A stretch of DNA of 18,473 bases from Syntrophaceae bacterium UBA3084 (GTDB taxonomy: Bacteria; Desulfobacterota; Syntrophia; Syntrophales; UBA6807): assembly GCA_002367335.1 (NCBI GenBank), contig DFBI01000073.1, positions 9,239-27,711 on the forward strand, written 5' to 3'. This document shows positions 8,137-15,076 of the stretch, one piece after another (position 1 is the first letter of the stretch; each line of letters starts with the position of its first letter). The notes beneath the pieces are model-generated. The model made no database searches. It saw nothing but the letters and a program-made list of their open reading frames with translations, and was not told where the DNA came from. The position numbers and the translations under genes are program-made.

Positions 8137-9357
8137 ATGGCTTTAATAGTTCAAAAGTTTGGAGGCACTTCTGTTGCTGATATCGAAAAAATTCAGAACG
8201 TAGCCAAAAGGGTTATACAGGCCAAGGGAGAGGGGAATAGTATAGTAGTTGTTCTATCCGCTATGGCCGGTGAAACTGACAGGCTAATAGATTTAGCATA
8301 CAGGGCTTCCGACAACCCGACCGAGAGAGAATACGATGTGCTTATCTCTACTGGTGAGCAGGTAACGGTCTCCCTTTTTGCAATGATTCTTAACAAAATG
8401 GGCCATAAGGCTAAATCCTTTTTGGGCCATCAGGTAAAGATATTAACCGATAAGTCTCACACGAAGGCAAGAATTCTCAACGTGGACACCGATAGAATTA
8501 ATTATGAACTCGGAAGGGGTAGTATTGTTATAATGACAGGTTTTCAGGGCGTTAATCAGGAGGAGGATATTACCACACTGGGCAGGGGTGGATCGGATAC
8601 GAGTGCAGTTGCGATTGCTGCCGCTCTCAATGCTGATGTTTGCGAAATATATACTGATGTCGACGGTGTTTATACTACAGATCCGAACATTTGTGAAAAT
8701 GCGAGGAAGCTAAAGAAAGTAAGTTATGAGGAGATGCTGGAGTTCTCCAGTGCTGGAGCAAAGGTTCTTCAAAGCCGGTCAGTCGAATTAGCAAAAATAT
8801 ATGAGGTTCCTGTATATGTTAGATCGTCTTACAATAATGAAGAGGGAACCCTGGTAACCAAGGAGGATGAAGATATGGAAAAAGAAGTCGTTTCCGGCGT
8901 GACATATGATAAAGATCAGGCAAAGGTTACTATTGGTCAGGTACCGGATAAACCGGGGATTGCTTCTCGTTTATTCACACCGCTTTCAGACCGGAATATA
9001 GTTGTTGATATGATCATACAGAATGCAAGCATTGAAGGCAATACCGATTTAACCTTTACCGTTTCTAAAAAGGACATGAGCGAAGTTCAAGCTATTCTTG
9101 AAAAGGTCACCCGGGAACTAGGGGCCACTAGAATAGATTATGACGAAAATATTTCTAAGGTATCTATAGTCGGAGTAGGCATGAAGAGCCATGCCGGTGT
9201 TGCATCAAGGATGTTTACCGCCCTGGCAGGTGAAGGTATAAATATCCTTATGATCAGTACGTCTGAAATTAAAATATCTTGTGTAGTGGAAAGCAAATAT
9301 ACTGAACTTGCCGTTAGAGTTCTTCATGATGCCTTTGGCTTGGATTATAAAGACTGA
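8137..9357 (+). CDS. lysC: Aspartokinase (catalytic alpha subunit with ACT domains)
   Basis: A 406-residue aspartate kinase, the first step toward lysine, threonine, methionine and often diaminopimelate. The amino-acid kinase domain covers about 1-245 with KFGGTSVAD (7-15), TLGRGGSDTSA (147-157) and the TDVDGVYTTDP motif (173-183). Two ACT domains follow (about 262-330 and 342-406), the second ending with the regulator-binding pattern ISTSEIKIS. This is the monofunctional type with no fused homoserine dehydrogenase. The start immediately follows the tsaE stop, with a GA-rich site (GGAAGGGGG, 8117-8125) about 11 bases upstream. An internal ribosome-binding site inside the gene probably yields a separate beta subunit (see 8860-8877). 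Confidence 0.95.
   Translation: MALIVQKFGGTSVADIEKIQNVAKRVIQAKGEGNSIVVVLSAMAGETDRLIDLAYRASDNPTEREYDVLISTGEQVTVSLFAMILNKMGHKAKSFLGHQVKILTDKSHTKARILNVDTDRINYELGRGSIVIMTGFQGVNQEEDITTLGRGGSDTSAVAIAAALNADVCEIYTDVDGVYTTDPNICENARKLKKVSYEEMLEFSSAGAKVLQSRSVELAKIYEVPVYVRSSYNNEEGTLVTKEDEDMEKEVVSGVTYDKDQAKVTIGQVPDKPGIASRLFTPLSDRNIVVDMIIQNASIEGNTDLTFTVSKKDMSEVQAILEKVTRELGATRIDYDENISKVSIVGVGMKSHAGVASRMFTALAGEGINILMISTSEIKISCVVESKYTELAVRVLHDAFGLDYKD
8860..8877 (+). promoter_or_regulatory. lysC: Internal ribosome-binding site and start for aspartokinase beta subunit
   Basis: A perfect Shine-Dalgarno AAGGAGG (8860-8866) lies 8 bases upstream of an in-frame ATG (8875-8877, Met247 of aspartokinase), exactly at the linker between kinase and ACT domains. 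Translation from it to the shared stop at 9357 would give a 160-residue protein made only of the two ACT domains. In Bacillus subtilis, Corynebacterium and Thermus, aspartokinases are alpha2beta2 enzymes whose beta subunit is made this way, so the same is inferred here. The site is stronger than that of lysC itself. Confidence 0.65.
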
Positions 9358-9371
9358 CAAAGAGAATTCTT

Positions 9372-9989
9372 ATGAGCGGAAATCAGTTTAAGGGGGCTTT
9401 TATACTTCTTTTAATCGCTGCATTTCTGTACATTTCTCAACGTAGCTTCCATTACTGCCATACCGAAAACGCTTTCGCTCCTCATTCAAATGAAGCCTGT
9501 GGTTCTCTGGTCGTACAGTTGGAAGAAAATAAAAATAACAGTGGAATTTATTTTCTACCAGAGGATTCAAATGCTTACGATCTTTTTGTAATTGCAGGAG
9601 TTGAGGGCATAAAAAAGTTTGATGAAAAAGATCTTACAGTAAAACTACGAAACGGCAGCAAGATTATATTGAGTTCAGATAAGGGAAATCATCCTTACTT
9701 CGAGCTGGGACAAATTAAGGCAACAACAAGGTTTGTTCTTGAAATGCCAATAGAAGTCAATAGAGCAACCTCTAAAGATCTTGAACTTATCCCGGGAATA
9801 GGCAATAAAACGGCCGGGGCCATAATTGCGTACAGAGAAAAAATTGGCGGATTCAACACAATAAATGAAATAAGTAAGATTCTCGGGAGAAAAAGACTTA
9901 TGAATGTTGCAAAATATCTCTGTATAGAAAAGCCACTTTCAATTAAATCTAAATCTCCTGCTAATAATATCTGCATTTCCAGTTCGTAA
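9372..9989 (+). CDS. Membrane-anchored helix-hairpin-helix (ComEA-like) protein
   Basis: A 205-residue protein with an N-terminal hydrophobic segment (about 8-22) that should act as an uncleaved anchor or signal peptide. A middle region (about 45-125) contains AGVEGIKKFDEKDLTVKL, loosely like the SLBB domain of ComEA proteins. The C-terminal part (about 127-186) is a ComEA-type tandem helix-hairpin-helix: EVNRATSKDLELIPGIG, then AGAIIAYREKIGGF and a repeat-like INEISKILG. ComEA binds double-stranded DNA outside the membrane during natural transformation; DNA binding is inferred here, competence is not shown. It lies 14 bases after lysC with only a weak AGAG site. No comEC neighbour is visible. 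Confidence 0.72.
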   Translation: MSGNQFKGAFILLLIAAFLYISQRSFHYCHTENAFAPHSNEACGSLVVQLEENKNNSGIYFLPEDSNAYDLFVIAGVEGIKKFDEKDLTVKLRNGSKIILSSDKGNHPYFELGQIKATTRFVLEMPIEVNRATSKDLELIPGIGNKTAGAIIAYREKIGGFNTINEISKILGRKRLMNVAKYLCIEKPLSIKSKSPANNICISSS

Positions 9990-10074
9990 ACAGAACCATG
10001 AGATATATAAAGTATTCTAATGTAATCCAGGGTTGTCTTTCTTCCTTTCACTCGAACCCTTGACTCCTTGAACC

Positions 10075-10096
10075 CTCTGAGATCACTCTGAGATCA
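10075..10096. repeat. 11-bp perfect tandem duplication
   Basis: CTCTGAGATCA occurs twice back to back (10075-10085 and 10086-10096). Just upstream, GAACCCT is also repeated 16 bases apart (10054-10060, 10070-10076). The cluster lies next to a transposase remnant, so it could be an insertion or excision scar, or part of a dispersed repeat. Confidence 0.7.
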
Positions 10097-10122
10097 ATTG
10101 TAGATAATACACTTATTTTGCC

Positions 10123-10341
10123 TTAATTAACTTCAACTAATCGGGAGATGATCCAATGCAACTTGCTCTCCGCGTATGGAGACCACTTATGATATGATGA
10201 ATCATGTTGTATTAATTTACCAGCATAGTTGGTTGTTACTTCACGATCATGTGATTTTTTCTTGGGTTTAGGAGAATAGAATCCGTTATTCTTTGCCCTT
10301 TTGATTCTTATCTGACGCCGGGTTAAATAATTCTTGTGTTT
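10123..10341 (-). pseudogene. Fragment of DDE (integrase-core) transposase
   Basis: The minus strand from 10341 down to a TAA at 10125-10123 reads through 72 residues with no start codon. They include KNYLTRRQIRIKRAKNNGFY, then SPKPKKKSHDREVTTNYAGK, then LIQHDSSYHKWSPYA. This matches the entry to the catalytic core of rve-type transposases, where a basic linker is followed by G-E/K-L-I-Q-x-D-x-S-x-H-x-W and the Asp is the first catalytic residue. ISNCY- or IS481-like elements have this pattern; the exact family is uncertain. The reading frame begins after a stop, and homology is lost after WSPYAESKLHW, before the LITSLDDYSR-like block expected next. Both ends of the gene and its inverted repeats are missing, so it is a relic. 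Confidence 0.75.
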
Positions 10342-10351
10342 TTACTGTATG

Positions 10352-10357
10352 TATAAT
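10352..10357 (+). promoter_or_regulatory. Candidate -10 box for the phosphoesterase operon
   Basis: A perfect TATAAT lies 24 bases upstream of the ATG at 10382. No good -35 hexamer is present at 16-18 bases; TTCTTG at 10331-10336 is 15 bases away. It could drive the phosphoesterase-HIT-LapA run after the transposase relic. Pattern match only. Confidence 0.4.
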
Positions 10358-10381
10358 AGAAAATCTTGTATTGGATTAGTT

Positions 10382-10864
10382 ATGAAAATAGGCGTAATTT
10401 CGGATACTCATCTCAAGAATTATGACAAAAGGCTTGAGAAGATTATTGAAAAATATTTTGCGGATGTCGATCTGATCTTCCATGCGGGAGATATTATTGA
10501 TGTGCGTGTCCTTGATGTCTTCAGGGGAAAAGATGTTTATGCCGTCTGTGGTAATATGGATTTAAGTTCCGTAAGGACAGCATTTCCTGAAAAGCTGACC
10601 CTTGATGTTGAAGGACATAAAATAGGCCTTATCCATGGCTGGGGTACACCTTCCGGTATAGAAAGTAAAATCATAGGGGAATTTCAGGGCATAGATTGTC
10701 TCGTCTACGGTCATACGCACAAAGCTGTTAATAGAGAACAAGATGGCGTCCTGTTTTTTAATCCAGGTTCGCCGACGGATCGAATATTTGCGCGACGCAA
10801 TACTTTAGGTATAATCGAGGTTGGTGAGACAATAACGGGGGAAATTATAGACATTGAGAATTAG
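10382..10864 (+). CDS. YfcE/MJ0936-type metallophosphoesterase
   Basis: A 160-residue binuclear metal phosphodiesterase of the small YfcE group. The metal-binding motifs appear in order: SDTH (Asp8, His10), HAGD (His34, Asp37), GNMD (Asn58), IHGWG (His85) and GHTH (His111, His113), followed by the family's NPGSPTD. Members hydrolyse artificial phosphodiesters in vitro, but the physiological substrate is generally unknown. ATG 10382 is chosen because it starts the protein at MKIGVISDTH as in the family; an upstream in-frame start would add 16 atypical residues that read back across the transposase relic. The stop codon overlaps the ribosome-binding site of the HIT gene, so the two are likely co-transcribed. 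Confidence 0.88.
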   Translation: MKIGVISDTHLKNYDKRLEKIIEKYFADVDLIFHAGDIIDVRVLDVFRGKDVYAVCGNMDLSSVRTAFPEKLTLDVEGHKIGLIHGWGTPSGIESKIIGEFQGIDCLVYGHTHKAVNREQDGVLFFNPGSPTDRIFARRNTLGIIEVGETITGEIIDIEN

Positions 10865-10873
10865 AGGTAACCC

Positions 10874-11356
10874 ATGGATCATATTATGTCTCACGGAAGA
10901 ATGGAATATTTGAGATGCATCAAGCCGGAGGGATGTATTTTTTGTAAAGAATCAATAAGAGATGACAGCCTTGTGCTTTTTGAAGGGAACTACTGCTATA
11001 TTATATTAAATAAATATCCTTATAATTCCGGGCATATATTAGTAGTTCCCTTCAGGCATATTTCTAAGTTGGAAGATATGTTTATGGAAGAAAAGTTAGA
11101 GATGATAGGGCTTATGGATACTTCTATAAGAATCCTGAAAGAAGTGATGAATCCGGAAGGTTTTAACATTGGAATGAATATTGGCAAAGCCGGGGGGGCA
11201 GGTGTGGAAAGTCATATACATTTGCATATTGTTCCGAGATGGCCGGGAGACACCAACTTTGCCACAGTTTTAGGGGAGACCAGGGTGATCCCGGAAAAGG
11301 TTGAAGAAACCAGGGACACTTTATTACCCTTTTTTCAAAAAAATAAGGAGGCATAG
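10874..11356 (+). CDS. HIT-family nucleotide hydrolase/phosphorylase
   Basis: A 160-residue histidine-triad protein. The triad His114-x-His116-x-His118 is in HIHLHIVPRW. An N-terminal CIFC pair (Cys21, Cys24) and NKYPYNSGHILVVP (46-59) are typical of the longer HIT proteins that include Ap4A phosphorylases such as the mycobacterial enzyme. These proteins split dinucleoside polyphosphates or other nucleotide conjugates through a histidine-nucleotide intermediate; which substrate applies here cannot be read from the sequence. The start ATG has GAGGT five bases upstream, overlapping the previous gene's stop. It ends two bases before the LapA-like gene, so the phosphoesterase, HIT and LapA genes form one transcription unit. 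Confidence 0.9.
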   Translation: MDHIMSHGRMEYLRCIKPEGCIFCKESIRDDSLVLFEGNYCYIILNKYPYNSGHILVVPFRHISKLEDMFMEEKLEMIGLMDTSIRILKEVMNPEGFNIGMNIGKAGGAGVESHIHLHIVPRWPGDTNFATVLGETRVIPEKVEETRDTLLPFFQKNKEA

Positions 11357-11357
11357 G

Positions 11358-11669
11358 ATGAAGCTTTTCTACACAGTTGTTGGTATGTTAGTTGTATTGT
11401 TCATTATTACATTTTCGCTGACGAATACAACTCCTGTTCAGTTGGAATATTACAATATCATAAATTTTGAGGTCCCCAGTTATTTACTTATTTTTATATC
11501 ATTTGGTGTAGGATTGATATTTGCGGGTTTTTTGGATATAGTGGAGCGATTAAGACTGGCAAGAAAAGTCTCCAAATTAAATAAAAGGATAAAAGTGTTA
11601 GAAAAAAATCACAAAGAGACAGAAGTGTTGCCTCCCGTGCAAGAGGGACCGTCAACAACATATACATAG
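11358..11669 (+). CDS. LapA/DUF1049-family small membrane protein
   Basis: A 103-residue protein with two transmembrane helices (about 3-22 and 40-60) joined by a short loop with NTTPVQLEYYN, then a basic amphipathic coiled-coil-like helix (about 62-88) facing the cytoplasm, and a short Pro-rich tail. This layout is that of the lipopolysaccharide assembly protein A (LapA, YciS) domain. In E. coli LapA works with LapB to control LpxC proteolysis by FtsH; whether that applies here is inference, and no lapB lies next to it. AAGGAGG at 11345-11351 is six bases upstream of ATG 11358, which rules out the longer frame beginning at 11301. Confidence 0.83.
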   Translation: MKLFYTVVGMLVVLFIITFSLTNTTPVQLEYYNIINFEVPSYLLIFISFGVGLIFAGFLDIVERLRLARKVSKLNKRIKVLEKNHKETEVLPPVQEGPSTTYT

Positions 11670-11710
11670 AGTCTTTATCCTCAACAACTGCGTTTTTTGT
11701 GCCGATGTTG

Positions 11711-11829
11711 GTGTCAGGGGTCAGGGATCGGGGGCCAGGGATCTGCGGTGTTTTTACAACACGTCTCATCGTGCCAAAAGCCCAATGGGCGCCGTTGTCT
11801 TTTGCTGATCCCCGACACCTGATCCCTGA
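11711..11829. repeat. Palindromic intergenic element (GTCAGGGATC type)
   Basis: The left arm GTGTCAGGGGTCAGGGATC (11711-11729) is mirrored imperfectly by the right arm starting GATCCCCGACACCTGA (11807-11822); 14 of 16 bases match. The arms also contain internal direct repeats of TCAGGG/CAGGGATC. The middle holds a small GCCC-AAT-GGGC hairpin (11780-11790). It fills most of the 210-base space between the LapA-like and Mut7-C genes. The arms are internally repetitive in a way typical of dispersed non-coding repeats; mobility is inference. Confidence 0.6.
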
Positions 11830-11879
11830 TAACTTTTCGGCTTTGCCGCATATTGCCTATCTGAAATTATTCAACGGAT

Positions 11880-12356
11880 ATGGGACAAATAAAGTTTCTA
11901 ACGGACAGAAATCTGGGGAAGCTGACAAAGTGGCTGCGCATGCTCGGTTACGATACTGTTTACTATACAGGAAATATTGATAGAAGTTTCTTGAGAGAAG
12001 GTGTGAAAGAGGGCAGGATTGCACTGACAAGAAGAAGAGATATGGCCCGGAGACATTTTTCTGGTCGCATGTTTATTGTTCATGCAGATAAGGTTCCAGA
12101 CCAGTTAAGCGGGGTTATAGATGAGTTTTCCCTTGAGTTTGATACGAAAAGACTTTTTACCCTTTGTCTTACGTGTAATGAAAAATTAAAAGACATTCCT
12201 AAGGCAGATATTAAAAGCCGTGTGCCTCCATACGTATTTCAGACCCAAAACAATTTTCGAATATGTCCACAGTGCCAAAAAATATTCTGGCCGGGCACTC
12301 ACAGAAATAACGCGTTGCTGTATCTTAAACAGCACAATCTGTTTCATCTCCCTTGA
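11880..12356 (+). CDS. Mut7-C RNase-domain protein with zinc ribbon
   Basis: A 158-residue protein of the Mut7-C (former DUF82) family. The N-terminal PIN-like part begins with FLTDRNLGKLTKWLRMLGYD, including the acidic Asp9, and continues with LTRRRD (49-54). A zinc-binding module follows: Cys96-x-x-Cys99 and Cys129-x-x-Cys132, ending in the family signature FWPGTHRNN (136-144). The domain occurs at the C-terminus of animal Mut-7 exonucleases and as stand-alone bacterial proteins; RNase activity is predicted from the PIN-like fold, and the RNA target is unknown. There is only a poor ribosome-binding site. Its last 32 bases overlap the end of the convergent moaB-like gene. Confidence 0.85.
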   Translation: MGQIKFLTDRNLGKLTKWLRMLGYDTVYYTGNIDRSFLREGVKEGRIALTRRRDMARRHFSGRMFIVHADKVPDQLSGVIDEFSLEFDTKRLFTLCLTCNEKLKDIPKADIKSRVPPYVFQTQNNFRICPQCQKIFWPGTHRNNALLYLKQHNLFHLP

Positions 12357-12813
12357 TCTTTTCTATTGTATGTTTCAAGGCAGGCAGGATAGCAGATAAA
12401 TTTTCTTTTGCCCCTCTCGGACTTCCGGGAAGATTAACGATCAACGATTGTTTTCTTATCCCAACGACAGCGCGTGATATCATGCCATAAGGGGTCTTTA
12501 TTGAACTCTCCCGGCGCATGGTTTCTGCCATCCCGGGAATTTCTTTTTCTATTATCCCCAGTGTCACATCCGCTGTAACATCTCGCGGACCTACGCCGGT
12601 GCCACCCGTTGTGATAACCAGGTCAATCCTTTTCTCATCGATTAATTCTATTAGTTTGTGGGATATAATATCCGTTTCATCGGGAATAATTTCATATTCA
12701 ATAACCACAGCGGGAATATCTTTTATAAGTCGCATTACTTCTTTTCCGCTGATATCCTCTCGTTCTCCGCGAGAGCCCTTATCGCTGACCGTTATAACTC
12801 CTGCTGTTATCAA
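12325..12813 (-). CDS. moaB: MoaB/Mog-family molybdopterin protein
   Basis: A 162-residue protein of the MoaB/MogA fold, which in the Mog form adenylates molybdopterin during molybdenum or tungsten cofactor assembly. Visible motifs are ITVSDKGSRGEREDISG at the N-terminus, TTGGTGVGPRDVT (68-80), which binds the pterin phosphate, and NLPGSPRGAKENL (127-139). MoaB and Mog cannot be told apart reliably from motifs alone. The start is a TTG at 12813, seven bases past the stop of the EF-G-like gene, and AGAGGAA inside that gene's end serves as ribosome-binding site; it is therefore the second gene of a minus-strand pair. No other moa or moe gene is in the window. Its 3' end overlaps the Mut7-C gene by 32 bases. 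Confidence 0.9.
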   Translation of the reverse strand: MITAGVITVSDKGSRGEREDISGKEVMRLIKDIPAVVIEYEIIPDETDIISHKLIELIDEKRIDLVITTGGTGVGPRDVTADVTLGIIEKEIPGMAETMRRESSIKTPYGMISRAVVGIRKQSLIVNLPGSPRGAKENLSAILPALKHTIEKIKGDETDCAV

Positions 12814-12820
12814 AATTTAA

Positions 12821-14902
12821 CTATTCCTCTTCCTTCTTCGATTTGGCAATGATTTTCTCTGCAATCTGAGCAGGTACTTCTTCATAATAGGAATGCTCAA
12901 ACGTGAATGTGCCCCTGCCACTTGTCATGGATCTCAAATCCACTGCATACGTCAGTATCTCTGCCAGAGGAACCTGTCCGTTAATAAGCTGGTTGGATCC
13001 TTTGGTGTCCATTCCTAAGACCCTTCCCCGTCTGCCGTTCAAATCTCCAATGACATCGCCCATATATTCACCGGGGATTTCTATGCCTATATTAACAATT
13101 GGTTCCAGAAGTGTTGGCTGACACTGGAGGATTCCTTTTTTAAATCCCATTGATCCTGCGATTTTAAAGGCCATTTCTGACGAATCCACAGTATGGAAGG
13201 AACCATCATATAGAGAAACCTGAATATCTACGACCGGATAGCCGGCTACAACCCCTTCATCCATAGCTCCCACAATACCCTTTTCAACTGCAGGAATATA
13301 CTGCTTAGGGATAGAACCACCCACGATCTTATCCACAAATTCGAAACCTTTCCCCCGGGGAAGTGGCTCGATTTCAAGCCACGTATCACCATACTGGCCT
13401 CTTCCCCCTGACTGTTTTTTATATTTTCCCTGGACCTGTGTTTTTCCCTTGATCGTTTCTCTATAGGGAATTTTAGGCTGACGCAGCTCAACTCCCACAC
13501 CGAACTTCCGTTTCATCTTTTCAATCGTTACTTCTATGTGCACCTGTCCCATACCGGAAAGTATCATCTCTTTTGTCTGTTCCTCTCTGCGAATAGAAAG
13601 CGTTGGATCTTCTTCAATAAGCCTGTTGAGAGAAGTGATAATTTTTTCTTCATCACCTTTGGATTTTGCTTCTATCGCAAAAGACATGAGACTGGGGACA
13701 AGGGAAACTTCCTCGAATATAATTTTCGCTTTCTCACTGCATATTGTGTTGCCGGTAGTCGTTTCCTTTAATTTCGCTACGGCGGCTATATCACCAGGAA
13801 TAAGTAATTCTACGGGTTTTTGATTTTTACCATCCAAATAGAAGATATTTCCAAATTTCTCACTGATTTTCATGGATGTATTGTAAAAACCAGAGTCCGA
13901 ATCTGCTGTTCCTGAGAACACTCTGAATAGGGTGAGTTTCCCGGCGTAGGGATCAGCAATGGTTTTAAAAACCATTGCTGAAAACGGAGAAGTTGTCTCA
14001 GGGGTTCTTTCTTCAACTTCATCAGAATCAGGGTTCTTGCCTTTGACGGATCCCCTGTCCACAGGTGAGGGTAAATAACTGACAATCATATCCATGAGTG
14101 GAATGATACCTGTATTGTTATTAATGGCTGAACCGCACGTCAGGGGGATCAGTTCGCCCGAGATTACCCCTTTTCTTAATCCATTCTTCAACTCTTCAGT
14201 GCTCAGTTCACCTACTTCCAGGTATTTATCCATCAGCTCTTCATCACATTCGGCAATATCTTCAACAAGGGTTTCTCTATATTTTTCGACTTCACCTGAC
14301 ATGTCGGATGGAATGTCTTCTTTTTTGAATTTACCGCTTGGATCATCAAAGATGAGCGCCTTCATATTGATGAGATCGACCAGACCCTTAAATGACTCTT
14401 CCGATCCTATGGGCAGATAAGATACTGTAACCTTTCTACCGAGACGTTTCTTTATGTCAGCTAAGATTTTAAAAAAATCAGCACGTTCCCTGTCCATTTT
14501 ATTTATATAGACTAATCTGGGAAGAGATAACTCATCAGAAAACTCCCATACCTTTTCTGTCTGAAATTCGACACCTCCTACAGCATCAATTACAACAACG
14601 GCGCCATCAGCAACACGAAGGCAATTTTTGGTGTCCATGAAAAAGTTTGCATCACCTGGCGTATCAAGAATATTGACTTTATACTTGTCCCAGTCGAAAA
14701 AGCTTGTTGCAGAGCTGATCGATATGTGTCTTTTCTGTTCTTCCGGTTCGAAATCCAGATTGGATGTTCCGTCGTCAACCCTTCCCAGTCTGTCTGATTT
14801 ACTGCTGACAAAAAGGAATGACTCGCAAAGAGAGGTTTTACCGGTTCCTCCATGACCTATGACTGCAATATTTCTCAAAGAAGTAGATTCGTACTTTCCC
14901 AT
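12821..14902 (-). CDS. fusA: EF-G-like translational GTPase (FusA2 type)
   Basis: A 693-residue, five-domain translational GTPase. The G domain has GHGGTGKT (16-23), DTPGD (80-84) and NKMD (134-137). Domain IV is marked by SGGRGQYGDTWLEIEPL, and the C-terminal domain by GEYMGDVIGDLNGRRGRVLG. HGGTGKTSL and the RVDDGTSNLDFEPEE block are typical of the divergent EF-G-like paralogues rather than canonical EF-G, whose P-loop reads AHIDAGKTT. At the position of the canonical catalytic His (DTPGH) there is Asp84. Its role is not established: paralogues of this type often lack ribosome-stimulated GTPase activity. ATG 14902 is chosen because AAAGGAG sits five bases upstream. It is transcribed divergently from carD and followed by moaB. 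Confidence 0.9.
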   Translation of the reverse strand: MGKYESTSLRNIAVIGHGGTGKTSLCESFLFVSSKSDRLGRVDDGTSNLDFEPEEQKRHISISSATSFFDWDKYKVNILDTPGDANFFMDTKNCLRVADGAVVVIDAVGGVEFQTEKVWEFSDELSLPRLVYINKMDRERADFFKILADIKKRLGRKVTVSYLPIGSEESFKGLVDLINMKALIFDDPSGKFKKEDIPSDMSGEVEKYRETLVEDIAECDEELMDKYLEVGELSTEELKNGLRKGVISGELIPLTCGSAINNNTGIIPLMDMIVSYLPSPVDRGSVKGKNPDSDEVEERTPETTSPFSAMVFKTIADPYAGKLTLFRVFSGTADSDSGFYNTSMKISEKFGNIFYLDGKNQKPVELLIPGDIAAVAKLKETTTGNTICSEKAKIIFEEVSLVPSLMSFAIEAKSKGDEEKIITSLNRLIEEDPTLSIRREEQTKEMILSGMGQVHIEVTIEKMKRKFGVGVELRQPKIPYRETIKGKTQVQGKYKKQSGGRGQYGDTWLEIEPLPRGKGFEFVDKIVGGSIPKQYIPAVEKGIVGAMDEGVVAGYPVVDIQVSLYDGSFHTVDSSEMAFKIAGSMGFKKGILQCQPTLLEPIVNIGIEIPGEYMGDVIGDLNGRRGRVLGMDTKGSNQLINGQVPLAEILTYAVDLRSMTSGRGTFTFEHSYYEEVPAQIAEKIIAKSKKEEE

Positions 14903-14949
14903 TTGAGCTCCTTTCATTAAGAACAAACGTAATTTCCAAAAACCTAAAA

Positions 14950-14979
14950 AACCTAGCTTATCCCGCCTTTTAAAGTCAA
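14950..14979 (-). promoter_or_regulatory. Weak candidate promoter for the EF-G-like gene
   Basis: On the minus strand TTGACT (14979-14974) is followed 18 bases later by TAGGTT (14955-14950). The -35 is good and the -10 is poor. It is the only promoter-like pair seen in the 174-base divergent region that points toward the EF-G-like gene. Confidence 0.3.
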
Positions 14980-15006
14980 GACAAATTTCTCATTCCATGT
15001 ATTTAA

Positions 15007-15035
15007 TTGACCTAAAAAGCAAGATATGATATGTT
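15007..15035 (+). promoter_or_regulatory. Candidate sigma70 promoter for carD
   Basis: TTGACC at 15007-15012 and TATGTT at 15030-15035 are 17 bases apart; an overlapping TATGAT (15025-15030) is a better -10 but too close. Transcription would begin near 15042, giving a 35-base leader before ATG 15077. Pattern match only. Confidence 0.45.
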
Positions 15036-15076
15036 ATTTTTTGAAAAAATATGTTTATGTGGTGAGGAAAACTAAG

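Larger units (their letters stand above)
9990..10381. other. Gene-free stretch with repeats and transposase debris
   Basis: About 390 bases between the helix-hairpin-helix gene and the phosphoesterase gene. The left part has direct repeats: GAACCCT at 10054-10060 and 10070-10076, then an 11-bp tandem duplication at 10075-10096. The middle and right parts (10123-10341, minus strand) encode a decayed transposase fragment. A consensus TATAAT at 10352-10357 precedes the phosphoesterase. No RNA gene is recognised. Confidence 0.7.

Noticed and set aside
11699..11980. A 93-residue plus-strand open frame across the palindromic repeat
   Set aside because: It is built from the repeat arms and then overlaps the Mut7-C gene in another frame; no family resemblance.
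12518..12820. Long open frames antisense to moaB and to the EF-G-like gene
   Set aside because: Ser/Ile/Pro-rich translations are typical of the reverse complement of real coding sequence; the minus-strand genes are clear by motif.
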